52,274 bases of DNA from Segatella copri (GCF_949820605.1 NZ_CATKVU010000004.1:12501-64774), one strand, 5' to 3'; shown: positions 19,791-28,412, counted from the first letter of the stretch. Numbers and translations: made by a program. The notes: generated by a model from the sequence alone, not told the origin.

Positions 19791-19899
19791 GTAGTCGTAC
19801 AACTATAACCCCTATAGTTGTACGACTATAACTCCAGAGTTGTACAACTATAGCCTATATAGTCGTACAACTGTAGCCTTACGGTCGTACAACTATAGG
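19791..19899. repeat. Palindrome array 2, 22-23-bp period
   Basis: Five units with the core GTYGTACRAC start at 19794, 19817, 19839, 19862 and 19884 (spacing 23, 22, 23, 22). Several are extended to TATAGTTGTACGACTATA. Between 19600 and 20130 nothing else is recognised, apart from a short near-palindromic GAATATTTCTTGAAGAATATT-like stretch near 19700. Confidence 0.85.
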
Positions 19900-20189
19900 T
19901 GATTCGTCTTGCAGAGAGCAAGTAATACGCTATCAAACCAAAAGATTTTTATCATCATGACCTTCTAGATTGAAAATACGGAAATTGCGATAATTAAGAA
20001 ACAATATTTGACACCCGCATATTTCCGAAGTACAAATTCCAAACTGATATCGTTGTAAGCAGGGTATGATTTATATATACGTACCGCCTATTTGTCATAA
20101 TCACCCTTAGAAAAATAGGAAAGTACTAAGCAAGAAAAATCTCAGGAACTTATAATTTTTTATAAAAAGAACAATATATTATACCTTTT

Positions 20190-20221
20190 TTTGCGTAATC
20201 TAGATTTTTTTGTTAACTTTG
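20190..20221 (+). promoter_or_regulatory. Promoter of the hipBST-like operon
   Basis: TTTG (20190-20193) and TAACTTTG (20214-20221) are separated by 20 bp. Transcription should start just before the HipB start codon at 20254. A decayed copy of this promoter is found at 45361-45520. Confidence 0.75.
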
Positions 20222-20253
20222 CAGGAAAAGTACAATATAATATACTACTTGGT

Positions 20254-20454
20254 ATGAAAATTCAAGAAGTAATGAAATTGCAGCGTATGGCCTTGGGGAT
20301 TACCCAGCAAGACCTCGCTGACATGTCTGAGATAGCCATTTCAACCATCAAGAAAATAGAGAGTGGTAAAGGAAACCCCTCTCTATCGACGGTTGAAAAA
20401 ATCATGGATATCCTTGGCATGGAGGTTAAATATGAGATTCGTCAAACAGTTTAA
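20254..20454 (+). CDS. HipB-like XRE-family antitoxin/regulator
   Basis: A 66-residue helix-turn-helix protein; ITQQDLADMSEIAISTIKKI is the HTH and ESGKGNPSLSTVEKIM the next helices, typical of XRE/HipB regulators. The start at 20254 is chosen because the longer frame begins in the -33 box. The gene is the first of three tightly linked genes. In HipBST systems HipB represses the operon and augments neutralisation by HipS; that is family knowledge. Confidence 0.85.
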   Translation: MKIQEVMKLQRMALGITQQDLADMSEIAISTIKKIESGKGNPSLSTVEKIMDILGMEVKYEIRQTV

Positions 20455-20466
20455 ATAAAGTAAGTC

Positions 20467-20796
20467 ATGAGAAAAGCTATCGTTTATTGTCACGACACAG
20501 AAGCAGGATTCTTAGAGGAGTCAACTCCTGGCAGAGGTTATACCTTCACATACGACAAGCAGTATATGATGGATAGGACCCATGATCCAGTCTCACTTAC
20601 CATGCCTTTCAGGGAAGAGCCTTATCAGTCTGATTATCTATTCCCTGTTTTTACCAATATGCTTCCAGAAGGAGCAAACAGAAAGATAGTCTGCAGAAGT
20701 TGGCGATTGGATGAGAAGGATTTCTTTGGACTTCTTCTGAAGATAGCAACCCATGATACGATAGGAGCATTAACTGTAAAAGAAGTAGAATCATGA
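20467..20796 (+). CDS. HipS-like small subunit (HipA N-terminal domain as a separate protein)
   Basis: A 109-residue protein equal to the N-terminal subdomain of HipA kinases: GRGYTFTYDKQYM, PVSLTMPFREEPYQSD and LFPVFTNMLPEGANRK are hallmark segments. It starts 12 bp after hipB and overlaps the kinase gene by 4 bp (ATGA), implying translational coupling. In characterised three-gene HipBST systems the equivalent HipS is the antitoxin. The same arrangement could alternatively be a split HipA, but the kinase features favour HipBST. Confidence 0.82.
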   Translation: MRKAIVYCHDTEAGFLEESTPGRGYTFTYDKQYMMDRTHDPVSLTMPFREEPYQSDYLFPVFTNMLPEGANRKIVCRSWRLDEKDFFGLLLKIATHDTIGALTVKEVES

Positions 20797-21797
20797 AAGA
20801 ATTAAATCATTGCCCATCCACCCTTGCAGATGGTTTTTCCACTTACTCTCCTACAGCTTGCAAAAAACTGTTTGATGGTCAGAAAGTGTCGCATTTGCTT
20901 GATTTTGAAGTAGATGAAATCAGTAAGACATCAGAGACTATGATAGCCATGAGACGTATCTCCGTATCTGGAGCTCAGGAGAAATTTCCTGCAGTGATAG
21001 AGAATGGAATCATCAGAATCTCGCAGACGGATGAACGTTCTCGCTATATTCTGAAGCCAGCACCTTGGGACAATACTCTTTATACAAGGAAGCAGATTCC
21101 TGCTAACGAGCATCTTACCATGCAGATAGCCTCACAGGTATATGGTATCATTACAGCAGAAAATGGTCTTTGCTTTACCCCTCATGGAGATATGGTATAT
21201 ATTACCAAGAGATTTGACATAGCCAAGGATGGAAGCAAATATCTCATGGAGGATTTCGCTTCTCTGGTTGGTAAGAATGAAGCCGAGCAAGGTACTTATT
21301 TCAAATATGATGGATGCTTCGAGGATATTGCCTGTGCAATAAAACGATTTATTCCTGCCTGGATGATAGCCATGGAACGTTTCTTTAAGTTAGTTGTATT
21401 CAATTACATCTACGGTAATGGCGACGACCATCTGAAAAACTTCTCCATCATGAGAATTGGCGAGCATTACCAGCTTGCTCCCGCCTATGACCTGATGAAC
21501 ACCTGTCTCCATATCGAGGGCGATGATTTGGGGTTGAATGGGGGGCTTTCTCTGACTCTGGAGAAAAGTGATGTGTATGAGCGGACAGGGCATCCATGCC
21601 GTCTGGACTTTGAGAGATTCGGAGAGTTTATCGGTCTGAAGAAGAAGCGTATAGAAATGATTCTTGACTCTTTTCCAGTCTTGCCTGACGAAGTAGAGCA
21701 TTTGGTCAACAATTCTTTTTTGACAGACAAGATGAAACGCACCTATTTACGAATAGTCAAAGAAAGAATTCAAAGATTCAATCGTAAATCAGAATGA
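20793..21797 (+). CDS. HipT-like Ser/Thr kinase toxin
   Basis: A 334-residue HipA-fold kinase lacking the N-terminal subdomain, which is encoded by the preceding gene. The Gly-rich loop contains S57-V58-S59 followed by GAQEKF, matching the SxS autophosphorylation motif described for HipT. The catalytic loop is GNGDDHLKN (208-216) and the metal-binding Asp sits in LAPAYD at 233. E. coli HipT phosphorylates tryptophanyl-tRNA synthetase; whether this one does is unknown. All catalytic residues are present, so it should be active. It ends 65 bp before the fsr-like gene. Confidence 0.87.
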   Translation: MKELNHCPSTLADGFSTYSPTACKKLFDGQKVSHLLDFEVDEISKTSETMIAMRRISVSGAQEKFPAVIENGIIRISQTDERSRYILKPAPWDNTLYTRKQIPANEHLTMQIASQVYGIITAENGLCFTPHGDMVYITKRFDIAKDGSKYLMEDFASLVGKNEAEQGTYFKYDGCFEDIACAIKRFIPAWMIAMERFFKLVVFNYIYGNGDDHLKNFSIMRIGEHYQLAPAYDLMNTCLHIEGDDLGLNGGLSLTLEKSDVYERTGHPCRLDFERFGEFIGLKKKRIEMILDSFPVLPDEVEHLVNNSFLTDKMKRTYLRIVKERIQRFNRKSE

Positions 21798-21862
21798 GAA
21801 TCATGAACGGGAAATCTTTTCATGGCGCCAGTGCTTGAAAAAGAATAATTTAAATTAATACA

Positions 21863-23110
21863 ATGAACATCAAGTCAATAGGTAGTAAAATCAAGGGAAA
21901 TCCTAAGATGGTAGAGGGTACGGTATATTCCATGCTCATCATCTGTAGCATTTCCCATTTCTTGAATGATATGATTCAGTCGATTATCCCTTCCATCTAT
22001 CCGATTGTGAAGGATAAGTTCGACTTCTCGTTTGCACAGATAGGTATCATCACGCTGGTCTTCCAGATGACGTCTTCCATCCTGCAACCTTTTACGGGGC
22101 TTTATGCTGACAAGCATCCCCGTCCCTATGCCCTCTCCATCGGCATGTGTTTCACCTTGGTGGGTCTGCTCCTACTGGCTTTTGCCGAGAATTATTTTCT
22201 GATTCTCCTGGCTGTGAGCGTCGTCGGTCTGGGCTCATCCGTGTTTCATCCCACAGCTTCAAGAGTGGCACAGATGGCATCGGGAGGCAAGAAGAGTCTG
22301 GCACAATCTATCTTTCAGGTTGGCGGCAATGGCGGATCGGCAGTAGGTCCGTTGCTGGCTGCCATCATCATCCTGCCTTTCGGACAGCATGCCATCTCCT
22401 GGTTTGCCCTTGCAGCCCTCCTCGCTGCCATCATCATGGTAAGATTGGGAGTCTGGTACAAGGCACGACTGGCTTACGTGGTGAACCATCCTCAGAAACA
22501 ACCGCTTCTCAATACCCATATTTCTAAAAGGGTGAAGTATTGGGCACTGTTCATCCTCATCATGCTCGTGTTCTCCAAGTATTTCTATACGGCGTGCATC
22601 ACGAGCTACTTCACCTTCTTCCTGATGGATAAGTTCGGTGTCTCGGTACAGACTTCACAGCTGTGTCTCTTCGTGTTCCTTGCAGCCTTTGCCATAGGAA
22701 CTGTGGCAGGAGGAATGCTGGGTGACAAGTTCGGCAGAAAGTATGTCATCTGGTTTTCCATTCTGGGAGCAGCACCTTTCGCCATCGCCATGCCTTTCGT
22801 CAACTTCACGTGGACCATCATCTTTACCTTCCTGTCAGGATTGATCATTGCCTCGGCTTTCTCTTCCATCGTGGTATATGCCACCGACCTGATGCCAGAT
22901 AAAGTAGGACTGATAGCCGGCATTTTCTTCGGACTGATGTTTGGTTTGGGAGGTTTGGGCTCTGCTTTCTTCGGCTGGTTAGCAGACAAGACGAGCATCG
23001 AGTTTATCTTCCAGGTGAGTGCCTTCCTGCCATTGCTCGGCATCATAGCAGGATTCTTGCCGAATACACAGAAGAAAAGCGTTGAAGAAACGGATGAAAA
23101 CGCAAAGTAA
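21863..23110 (+). CDS. MFS efflux transporter, fosmidomycin-resistance (Fsr) type
   Basis: A 415-residue major-facilitator protein with about 12 membrane helices. The N-terminal SHFLNDMIQSIIPSIYPIVK is a signature of the Fsr branch, and SVFHPTASRVAQMASGGKK and QVGGNGGSAVGPLLAA support it. It sits in the inner membrane and should export small drugs or metabolites; the true substrate is unknown. It follows the HipT gene on the same strand and precedes an antiporter gene by 34 bp, so the two transporters are probably co-transcribed. About 40 bp covering its 3' end recur at 30083-30123. Confidence 0.87.
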   Translation: MNIKSIGSKIKGNPKMVEGTVYSMLIICSISHFLNDMIQSIIPSIYPIVKDKFDFSFAQIGIITLVFQMTSSILQPFTGLYADKHPRPYALSIGMCFTLVGLLLLAFAENYFLILLAVSVVGLGSSVFHPTASRVAQMASGGKKSLAQSIFQVGGNGGSAVGPLLAAIIILPFGQHAISWFALAALLAAIIMVRLGVWYKARLAYVVNHPQKQPLLNTHISKRVKYWALFILIMLVFSKYFYTACITSYFTFFLMDKFGVSVQTSQLCLFVFLAAFAIGTVAGGMLGDKFGRKYVIWFSILGAAPFAIAMPFVNFTWTIIFTFLSGLIIASAFSSIVVYATDLMPDKVGLIAGIFFGLMFGLGGLGSAFFGWLADKTSIEFIFQVSAFLPLLGIIAGFLPNTQKKSVEETDENAK

Positions 23111-23144
23111 ATGAAAGACTAAAATGATAAGAGAATATTAACAA

Positions 23145-24677
23145 ATGGAACAAGAAGAAAAGAAACAGAAATCTCAAGCTGCAGAGAATCAGGCATCCTG
23201 CTCGTCTCTGCAGCCAGTTGAACCACATCCTTTTATTTCTGTCATACCGCTGGCAGTACTTATCACCCTCATCGTCCTGGTTGTCAAAATCTTCCCTGAT
23301 GATGCCCTGGCTGGTGCCTCTCAGGTGGCCCTCATGATAGCCACAGCCGTTTGTGTAGCACTCGGTATGGGCATCTATAGGATGAAATGGAATATCTTTG
23401 AAGAGATGATCAAAAAGACCGTGGGCGATGCCGGAGTATCTATCCTGATCCTGCTGCTCATCGGAATGATGTCAGCTACCTGGATGATCAGTGGTGTGGT
23501 ACCCACATTGATATATTATGGTGTACAGATCATGTCGCCAACCTTTTTCCTTCCCTGCGCATGCATCATCTCCAGCATCATTTCTGTGATGACGGGAACC
23601 TCATGGACCACAATTGCCACCATCGGTATTGCTCTGATGGGAATCGGTGATGCCCTGGGAATACCAGCCCCCTACACCGCTGGAGCTATTATCTCCGGTG
23701 CCTATTTCGGGGATAAACTCTCGCCAATGAGCGATACCACCGTCCTTGCTTCGAGTATAGCCGGAGCGGATCTCTTCTCACATATCCGCTATATGCTCTA
23801 TACTACCATACCAAGCATCCTGCTCTCGCTGGTACTCTATCTCATCATCGGACTCTGTTATGATTCCCATCCAGTGGATATCAGCCAGTATCTCACCGGT
23901 CTGAGCCATGGATTCAATATCTCTCTGTTTACCATGCTCGTTCCGGCTTTTACAGGATGGCTCATCTACCGCAAGACTCCATCTCTCATCACACTTCTTC
24001 TTTCAGCCCTTTCAGCATGCATCTGTGCCCTCATTCTCCAGCCGGAAGTACTTGTAGGGATAGCAGGTGAAGACAGCATCTCTGCCAAAAGCCTCTTTGA
24101 AGGAATCATGACCACCTGCTATACCCATACCCAGGTAGATTGCGGTATGGTGAACATCAATGATCTCGTAGCCACCCGAGGTATGGCTGGCATGCTCAAT
24201 ACCATCTGGCTCATCCTCTGTGCCATGTGTTTCGGTTCATGTATGGTAGCCAGCGGCATGCTCCACGCCATTACCCACATGCTCCTGAAAAGCATCCACA
24301 GCACCGTATCACTTGTCTGCAGCACCGTGACATCGGGCGTCTTGCTCAATCTCGTTATGGGTGACCAGTTCCTGAGCATTATTATGAATGCATCTATCTA
24401 TAAGGATGAATATGCCGAACGAGGCTATCGTCCGGAACTCTTGAGCCGAAGTACAGAGGATAGCGCTACCGTAACGAGCGTATTGGTTCCATGGACAGCC
24501 TGCGGTATGACGCAGAGTACGGTTCTTGGCATCCCGACACTTGTCTATCTCCCCTTCTGCTTCTTCAACATCATCAGTCCTTTGATGAGTTGTCTGGTTG
24601 CCATCCTTGGCTTCGTACCCAACCCACAACCCAAGGAAAACAAAGCATCAGCAGCTGAAGAGTCTGATATCCATTAA
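23145..24677 (+). CDS. Na+/H+ antiporter, NhaC family
   Basis: A 510-residue inner-membrane antiporter. TGTSWTTIATIGIALMGIG, GAYFGDKLSPMSDTTVLASS and the late AERGYRPELLSRSTEDSAT region are characteristic of the NhaC family. The first 30 residues are hydrophilic and cytoplasmic. It should exchange Na+ (or, in MleN-like members, Na+/malate-lactate) for H+. Its last 20 bases plus the following few recur exactly at 45518-45548, and an interior stretch is echoed at 25998-26024, which marks this operon as the source of nearby scars. Confidence 0.83.
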   Translation: MEQEEKKQKSQAAENQASCSSLQPVEPHPFISVIPLAVLITLIVLVVKIFPDDALAGASQVALMIATAVCVALGMGIYRMKWNIFEEMIKKTVGDAGVSILILLLIGMMSATWMISGVVPTLIYYGVQIMSPTFFLPCACIISSIISVMTGTSWTTIATIGIALMGIGDALGIPAPYTAGAIISGAYFGDKLSPMSDTTVLASSIAGADLFSHIRYMLYTTIPSILLSLVLYLIIGLCYDSHPVDISQYLTGLSHGFNISLFTMLVPAFTGWLIYRKTPSLITLLLSALSACICALILQPEVLVGIAGEDSISAKSLFEGIMTTCYTHTQVDCGMVNINDLVATRGMAGMLNTIWLILCAMCFGSCMVASGMLHAITHMLLKSIHSTVSLVCSTVTSGVLLNLVMGDQFLSIIMNASIYKDEYAERGYRPELLSRSTEDSATVTSVLVPWTACGMTQSTVLGIPTLVYLPFCFFNIISPLMSCLVAILGFVPNPQPKENKASAAEESDIH

Positions 24678-24758
24678 TATTAATAGGAAAAAGAACACAA
24701 TGGTATATAAAAAAGTGGTTGAAAGAAGTAAACTCCCACATTTAAACGTTTATCTTCG

Positions 24759-24796
24759 TTCCCAATCCGTAAGCCAATCAACTTACAGATTGGGAA
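24759..24796. terminator. Bidirectional terminator between nhaC and the RelE-like gene
   Basis: TTCCCAATCCGTAAG (24759-24773) pairs with CTTACAGATTGGGAA (24782-24796), one mismatch. It separates convergent genes. Confidence 0.75.
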
Positions 24797-24803
24797 TTAT
24801 TGC

Positions 24804-25136
24804 TTATAAGTTTTTTATCAAGAATTTTATAAATTCATCCTTGACATTAGAGATTTCTCCCTTGTCATAGATTGTAAGAAGAGTTACATTCATACCATCC
24901 TCACTAACTTTTACATTAAGAGTTAGGATTCTTGCACCACCACTTTTGCCTTTACCCTTGTCAGCAATGGTCATTCTTATCTTACGAACGCCGCCACCAA
25001 GGTCATCTCCAACAAGAGGATTCTTGTAAATTTCATCTAACCAAGCATCATAGTCAGATTTCAATGAATGATATTTTTTAGCCAAACGTTTAAACTGTCT
25101 TTTAAACTCAGAGCCATATTCAACATGTATTTTCAT
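24804..25136 (-). CDS. RelE/ParE-superfamily toxin
   Basis: A 110-residue basic protein. EYGSEFKRQFKRLAKKYHSL is the N-terminal helix pair of RelE-like toxins, and RKIRMTIADKGKGKSGGARI with a following VTLLTIYDKGE strand matches the HigB/YgjN-like group. Such toxins usually cleave mRNA on ribosomes. It starts 1 bp after the stop codon of the antitoxin gene (25138-25389), the usual antitoxin-first order. The catalytic residues of this branch are not confidently assignable by eye. Confidence 0.8.
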   Translation of the reverse strand: MKIHVEYGSEFKRQFKRLAKKYHSLKSDYDAWLDEIYKNPLVGDDLGGGVRKIRMTIADKGKGKSGGARILTLNVKVSEDGMNVTLLTIYDKGEISNVKDEFIKFLIKNL

Positions 25137-25137
25137 G

Positions 25138-25389
25138 TCAATCTTCCATTTCTAAATCTTTTAATAAATCCCTTGCATCTGGTAGTTTTCTTCCTTCCAA
25201 CTTTGCAAGTTTCACTTCCTGCAATGCTCTTGTCAAACTTTCCTTCACAAAAGCTTGCTGCTTCTGTGTCTTTGTCAAGACAGGCTCTTTTACAACTGTA
25301 GTTGACACAACACCACGAAGCATATTAATAGCCTTACGAATGTTTTGCAGAGGCTGGTTAGTATCTACCGTAACTAATATCTGTTTCAT
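25138..25389 (-). CDS. Antitoxin partner of the RelE-like toxin
   Basis: An 83-residue charged protein. Residues 1-30 (MKQILVTVDTNQPLQNIRKA) suggest a short fold, and the rest is helical and basic/acidic (ALQEVKLAKLEGRKLPDARD), suited to wrap a toxin. I do not recognise the family; the assignment comes from the adjacent toxin gene. A TAACTTTGG -7 box lies about 190 bp upstream on the minus strand near 25571-25579. Confidence 0.72.
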   Translation of the reverse strand: MKQILVTVDTNQPLQNIRKAINMLRGVVSTTVVKEPVLTKTQKQQAFVKESLTRALQEVKLAKLEGRKLPDARDLLKDLEMED

Positions 25390-25634
25390 AATCTTCTCCT
25401 TTTAAACGTTTTACTGAATTAGGTTGCAAAAATACTTTTTTCCCCTCACACCGCCAAACTTCTTGCATTATTTTAACGTTAAAGGTCTATATTCCAGTCC
25501 ATTCTTGTCATTATCATCAAACCATTTCTGAAAATCACATTATTATTTAGTTTATATAACTTGCCGCCAAAGTTACGCTTTTTTCTCAAATGAATACATC
25601 TAAAGCAGTAGATGTCGTATCACCACTAACACCT

Positions 25635-25722
25635 AGGCGGTCCCATCCCGCACAACCATGGCGAGGGCTTTGATGCCCCGCCAACCTTATAGCGTAGCGG
25701 TTCCGAGCACCGGAGGGCGGTT
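25635..25722. repeat. GC-rich structured repeat, copy 1
   Basis: An island of GC-rich sequence in AT-rich surroundings, sharing AGGCGGTCCCATCCCGCACA, TAGCGTAGCGGTTC and GGGCGGTT with 44210-44300. It contains the hairpin GGCGAGGGC-TTTGAT-GCCCCGCC (25660-25682). It lies upstream of the RelE-like pair. It may be a REP-like element or a structured RNA; no known family recognised. Confidence 0.7.
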
Positions 25723-25950
25723 ACAACTTCTCTCTTCGGGCAAGAGAGAGGCTTGGTGAGAAAGGCAATCGCCATACTGCCCGTAGTATCTTTCCTTTAT
25801 CAGACTTGCTATAACCATGTTTATCTCCTATTTTCGAGTGCAAAGTTAATAAAAGTCTTGTTTTTTACGCAATAAACTTGACTTTTATATATTTCTTTAA
25901 CTATTTTCATGCTATAATCCATTCCATATCCTTTCATCCTCCCTTGTTTT

Positions 25951-26075
25951 CCCTTCCGAGTTTGTCATCCTTTGCCAGGAGCAAGATGTCATCAAATACC
26001 ACTATTGCCACCATCGGTATGGCTGGCATCCTCGCCACTCTTAAACCTATTGCCCTTACGCATATTTGTGCAAAT
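25951..26075. repeat. Mosaic scar 1: HTH-gene fragment, NhaC-like fragment, 35-bp element
   Basis: 25951-25994 is identical over 44 bases to the end of the HTH gene at 29718-29761. 25998-26024 resembles an interior part of nhaC (23607-23633, about 25 of 27). 26041-26075 is identical over 35 bases to 30123-30157, with a variant at 47003-47027. No intact gene lies between 25390 and 26143; the short frame here is stitched from these pieces. Confidence 0.75.
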
Positions 26076-26143
26076 ATAATTTTAGATAGTCCAAATTTGT
26101 TGCTTAATAGAATGTCCTCGTATGATAACCTTCTCTTAAAATA

Positions 26144-26911
26144 TTATTTGAAATAGTCAAACAGAAAAATTGGGAAAGCATTGAGTACAGCTACTTTGCA
26201 ATCTTCGGTATTCACATACTGTTCTACTTGTGAGTTGAATATTTTGTCTTGAAGTATGTCTTCTTTAGATGCAGGCATCGTATTCTTCCCCTTACATAGA
26301 TAGTTCGCTTTTCCCACATTCATTTCCTTTAAATATTCCCAATTTTGCTTAACTTCCTCCATCTCTACTTCTGTTGGCTCTCGATGATCTTTCAGTAGGA
26401 TGAAATCGAAACTGTCATACGCAGAAAAATCTGCAGATACACCTTTAAACTTACCACACTCAGAACGTGTTACAGAATACGTCCAATAGTTTGCATCGGG
26501 CAACTGCTTAGTATATCGTATAGACTCAACCATCGGATAGTCAATATATAGCCTACCAAACTCCGTTTCGTTGTTGAATGTTTCAAGCATTTCCTTTACC
26601 TGCCTGTTGATTTCTTCGAGAGATAAATTCCGGTTATGAAAGTCATAGTCGAAGAACAGATAGATTTCAGAAATGTCAGCAGATGCATCAATATCCTTGA
26701 GCGGATTGTCTGCTTGACCAGCAAATTTCTCCATCAGCAAAGACACAATATCTCCATCGCCATCATACTCCTGCAAATCTTTGTATAGCTGATAGATGTT
26801 GTTGTTATAGGAACATACTATCTGCTCATCTCTATTTGCAAAGTATAATCGCTGGATGGTGCGGAACAAATCCGGCTCCCGTTTTACTCCTTCAAAAACG
26901 AATAGTATCAT
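26144..26911 (-). CDS. TOPRIM-like (RloB/AriB-type) protein paired with an ATPase
   Basis: A 255-residue protein. The first strand ends in Glu (ILFVFEGVKREPDLF, Glu7) and a later strand carries Asp-x-Asp (YLFFDYDFHN, Asp88 and Asp90), the arrangement of TOPRIM-fold nucleases such as RloB and the AriB toxin of PARIS systems. The gene overlaps the preceding ATPase gene by 4 bp, so the two proteins are translationally coupled. By analogy it would be the effector nuclease released or activated by the ATPase on phage infection. The fold call is by motif only and needs structural confirmation. Confidence 0.62.
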   Translation of the reverse strand: MILFVFEGVKREPDLFRTIQRLYFANRDEQIVCSYNNNIYQLYKDLQEYDGDGDIVSLLMEKFAGQADNPLKDIDASADISEIYLFFDYDFHNRNLSLEEINRQVKEMLETFNNETEFGRLYIDYPMVESIRYTKQLPDANYWTYSVTRSECGKFKGVSADFSAYDSFDFILLKDHREPTEVEMEEVKQNWEYLKEMNVGKANYLCKGKNTMPASKEDILQDKIFNSQVEQYVNTEDCKVAVLNAFPIFLFDYFK

Positions 26912-28008
26912 ACTTCGAATGCGTTACCTCTAAACATTTTTTCTATATTATGCCCGAATCTCAACTCTTTTTGAGTGCAGTCGCTCAACGGCTTGATTTT
27001 GTTGTCTTGCAAGATGAAATTGCAATCTGGGCGAAGCAAGTCGTTGGTCATCAGATAGGTGTTGTGTGATGACGTAAAAGCCTGACATGGAAGGGAAAAG
27101 AGGGTTTTACAAACCTCATAAGAGAGTCTGAAATGATAGAATGCATCAAATTCATCTATGAAAACGAACGATGCTTTTGTCATCTGTTTCAGCCAGTAAT
27201 ATAGCAGCATCAGAGATTGAGTACCCGTTGATGCAATCTTATCGAATGGAATGCGACCTAATCCAAATACGCAATACAACTCTTTATCATCATCCTTTGG
27301 CTCCTGAAACTCAAAACTTTGTCCGCTTACCCGATGGATGAATTCCTCAAAGTCCCGAGTCAGCTTATTCTTGATGATATACTCATCGAGATTTGCCGGA
27401 GCAGTAGCCAACCCCATAAACTCATTTTTTTCAACACTTCTGAACCATAACATTGAGTTTACGAATTGCTGCAGTTTCAGAAGATAATGTTCCTTGGCAA
27501 GAGGATAGGAAGTAAGCAGAAAGTTTACGATGGATACATTATTGGCGTTATTGGCAAGGTTTGCCTTCACCGCAGAATCCATCGGGAATTCAACATCATC
27601 CAATGTCAAGACAGAATTCTTGTTGCAGAAAATAAGCTTGTTATTCACAACAAGTTCTTCTTCCTCCAGTTTTCCATCAGGTGATTTGCTATATGTATAT
27701 AGTAACGTATTATCTCTAAACTTGAATGTATATTCAAATTTTACGGGGAAGTTCAACTTTCCCGTATATGTAAAGTTATCATAATAGTTCACCTTCTTCC
27801 ACTTCTGTGAAAGATGATTGGTAATGTCGAAGATGGCCATTGCAAAGTTCGACTTGCCAGAACCATTAGGTCCATATACGATGCCATTCTTGATGATACC
27901 ATCTTTAATGGCAAAAGTATTGAACGAATAGTTACTTGGTTTCGACAAATCCCATTCTATGCGATTGGCAAATCCTCTATAGTTCGTTACGGCAAATTTT
28001 ACTAGCAT
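26908..28008 (-). CDS. AAA/ABC-type ATPase of a two-gene defence-like system
   Basis: A 366-residue SMC/OLD-like ATPase. Walker A is GPNGSGKS (46-53), a signature-like STGTQSLM lies at 260-267, Walker B is FVFIDEFD (281-288) and an H-loop SSHNTYLM follows near 313. The N-terminal FAVTNYRGFANRI is typical of RecF-like defence ATPases. The start at 28008 is used because the longer frame from 28068 lies over a TAGCTTTGC promoter box. Together with the TOPRIM-like gene it resembles PARIS- or RloAB-like antiviral pairs; function is inference. Confidence 0.78.
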   Translation of the reverse strand: MLVKFAVTNYRGFANRIEWDLSKPSNYSFNTFAIKDGIIKNGIVYGPNGSGKSNFAMAIFDITNHLSQKWKKVNYYDNFTYTGKLNFPVKFEYTFKFRDNTLLYTYSKSPDGKLEEEELVVNNKLIFCNKNSVLTLDDVEFPMDSAVKANLANNANNVSIVNFLLTSYPLAKEHYLLKLQQFVNSMLWFRSVEKNEFMGLATAPANLDEYIIKNKLTRDFEEFIHRVSGQSFEFQEPKDDDKELYCVFGLGRIPFDKIASTGTQSLMLLYYWLKQMTKASFVFIDEFDAFYHFRLSYEVCKTLFSLPCQAFTSSHNTYLMTNDLLRPDCNFILQDNKIKPLSDCTQKELRFGHNIEKMFRGNAFEV

Positions 28009-28252
28009 GCTTATATATACTTTATTTTTAATTGATAACAATTTTGTTGGTGCAAAGCTAATACACACTTAAACAATGCAAACTATCTTTTATTATAATG
28101 TCAAGTGCAGCTAAGCAGTTGCAAAGATATACAAAATATCAATACGCCGTAATTTTTTTACGGTTATTTAAGATAATAATCCTTGCAATACAATTTATAT
28201 GCTTTATCATTAAAAAAACTAATTGCTAAAGTTATATATTTATTTCACTTGC

Positions 28253-28335
28253 TTTCTTCGTCTTTCTGTCCGAAAAACTATGATTTTATGTCCAGAACTC
28301 TTCTTCGCCAGTGGTTGCATCTTGCCAATCTATAC
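28253..28335 (-). pseudogene. Deleted copy of a zinc-ribbon protein tail
   Basis: On the minus strand this reads IDWQDATTGEEEFWT and stop (28286). The DNA matches 50171-50235 closely and then jumps to 50347-50360, so it is the same sequence with about 110 bp removed between two ATCTTGCC direct repeats. No start is visible. The rest of the 28009-28408 gap holds the ATPase promoter and AT-rich sequence. Confidence 0.65.
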
Positions 28336-28369
28336 CATCATCGACATGATAGAGAATGCAGGATAACCC

Positions 28370-28412
28370 ATAATATAATGAAGCAAATAAGTTTGATACT
28401 TCATTATATTAT
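28370..28412. terminator. AT-rich 14-bp inverted repeat at the hipA end
   Basis: ATAATATAATGAAG (28370-28383) and CTTCATTATATTAT (28399-28412) are perfect complements around a 15-bp loop and overlap the hipA stop codon. Possible terminator for the minus-strand operon. Confidence 0.5.

Noticed and set aside
25878..26156. Open frame of 92 codons on the plus strand
   Set aside because: It is stitched from pieces of two other genes and the 35-bp element; no ancestral protein is visible.
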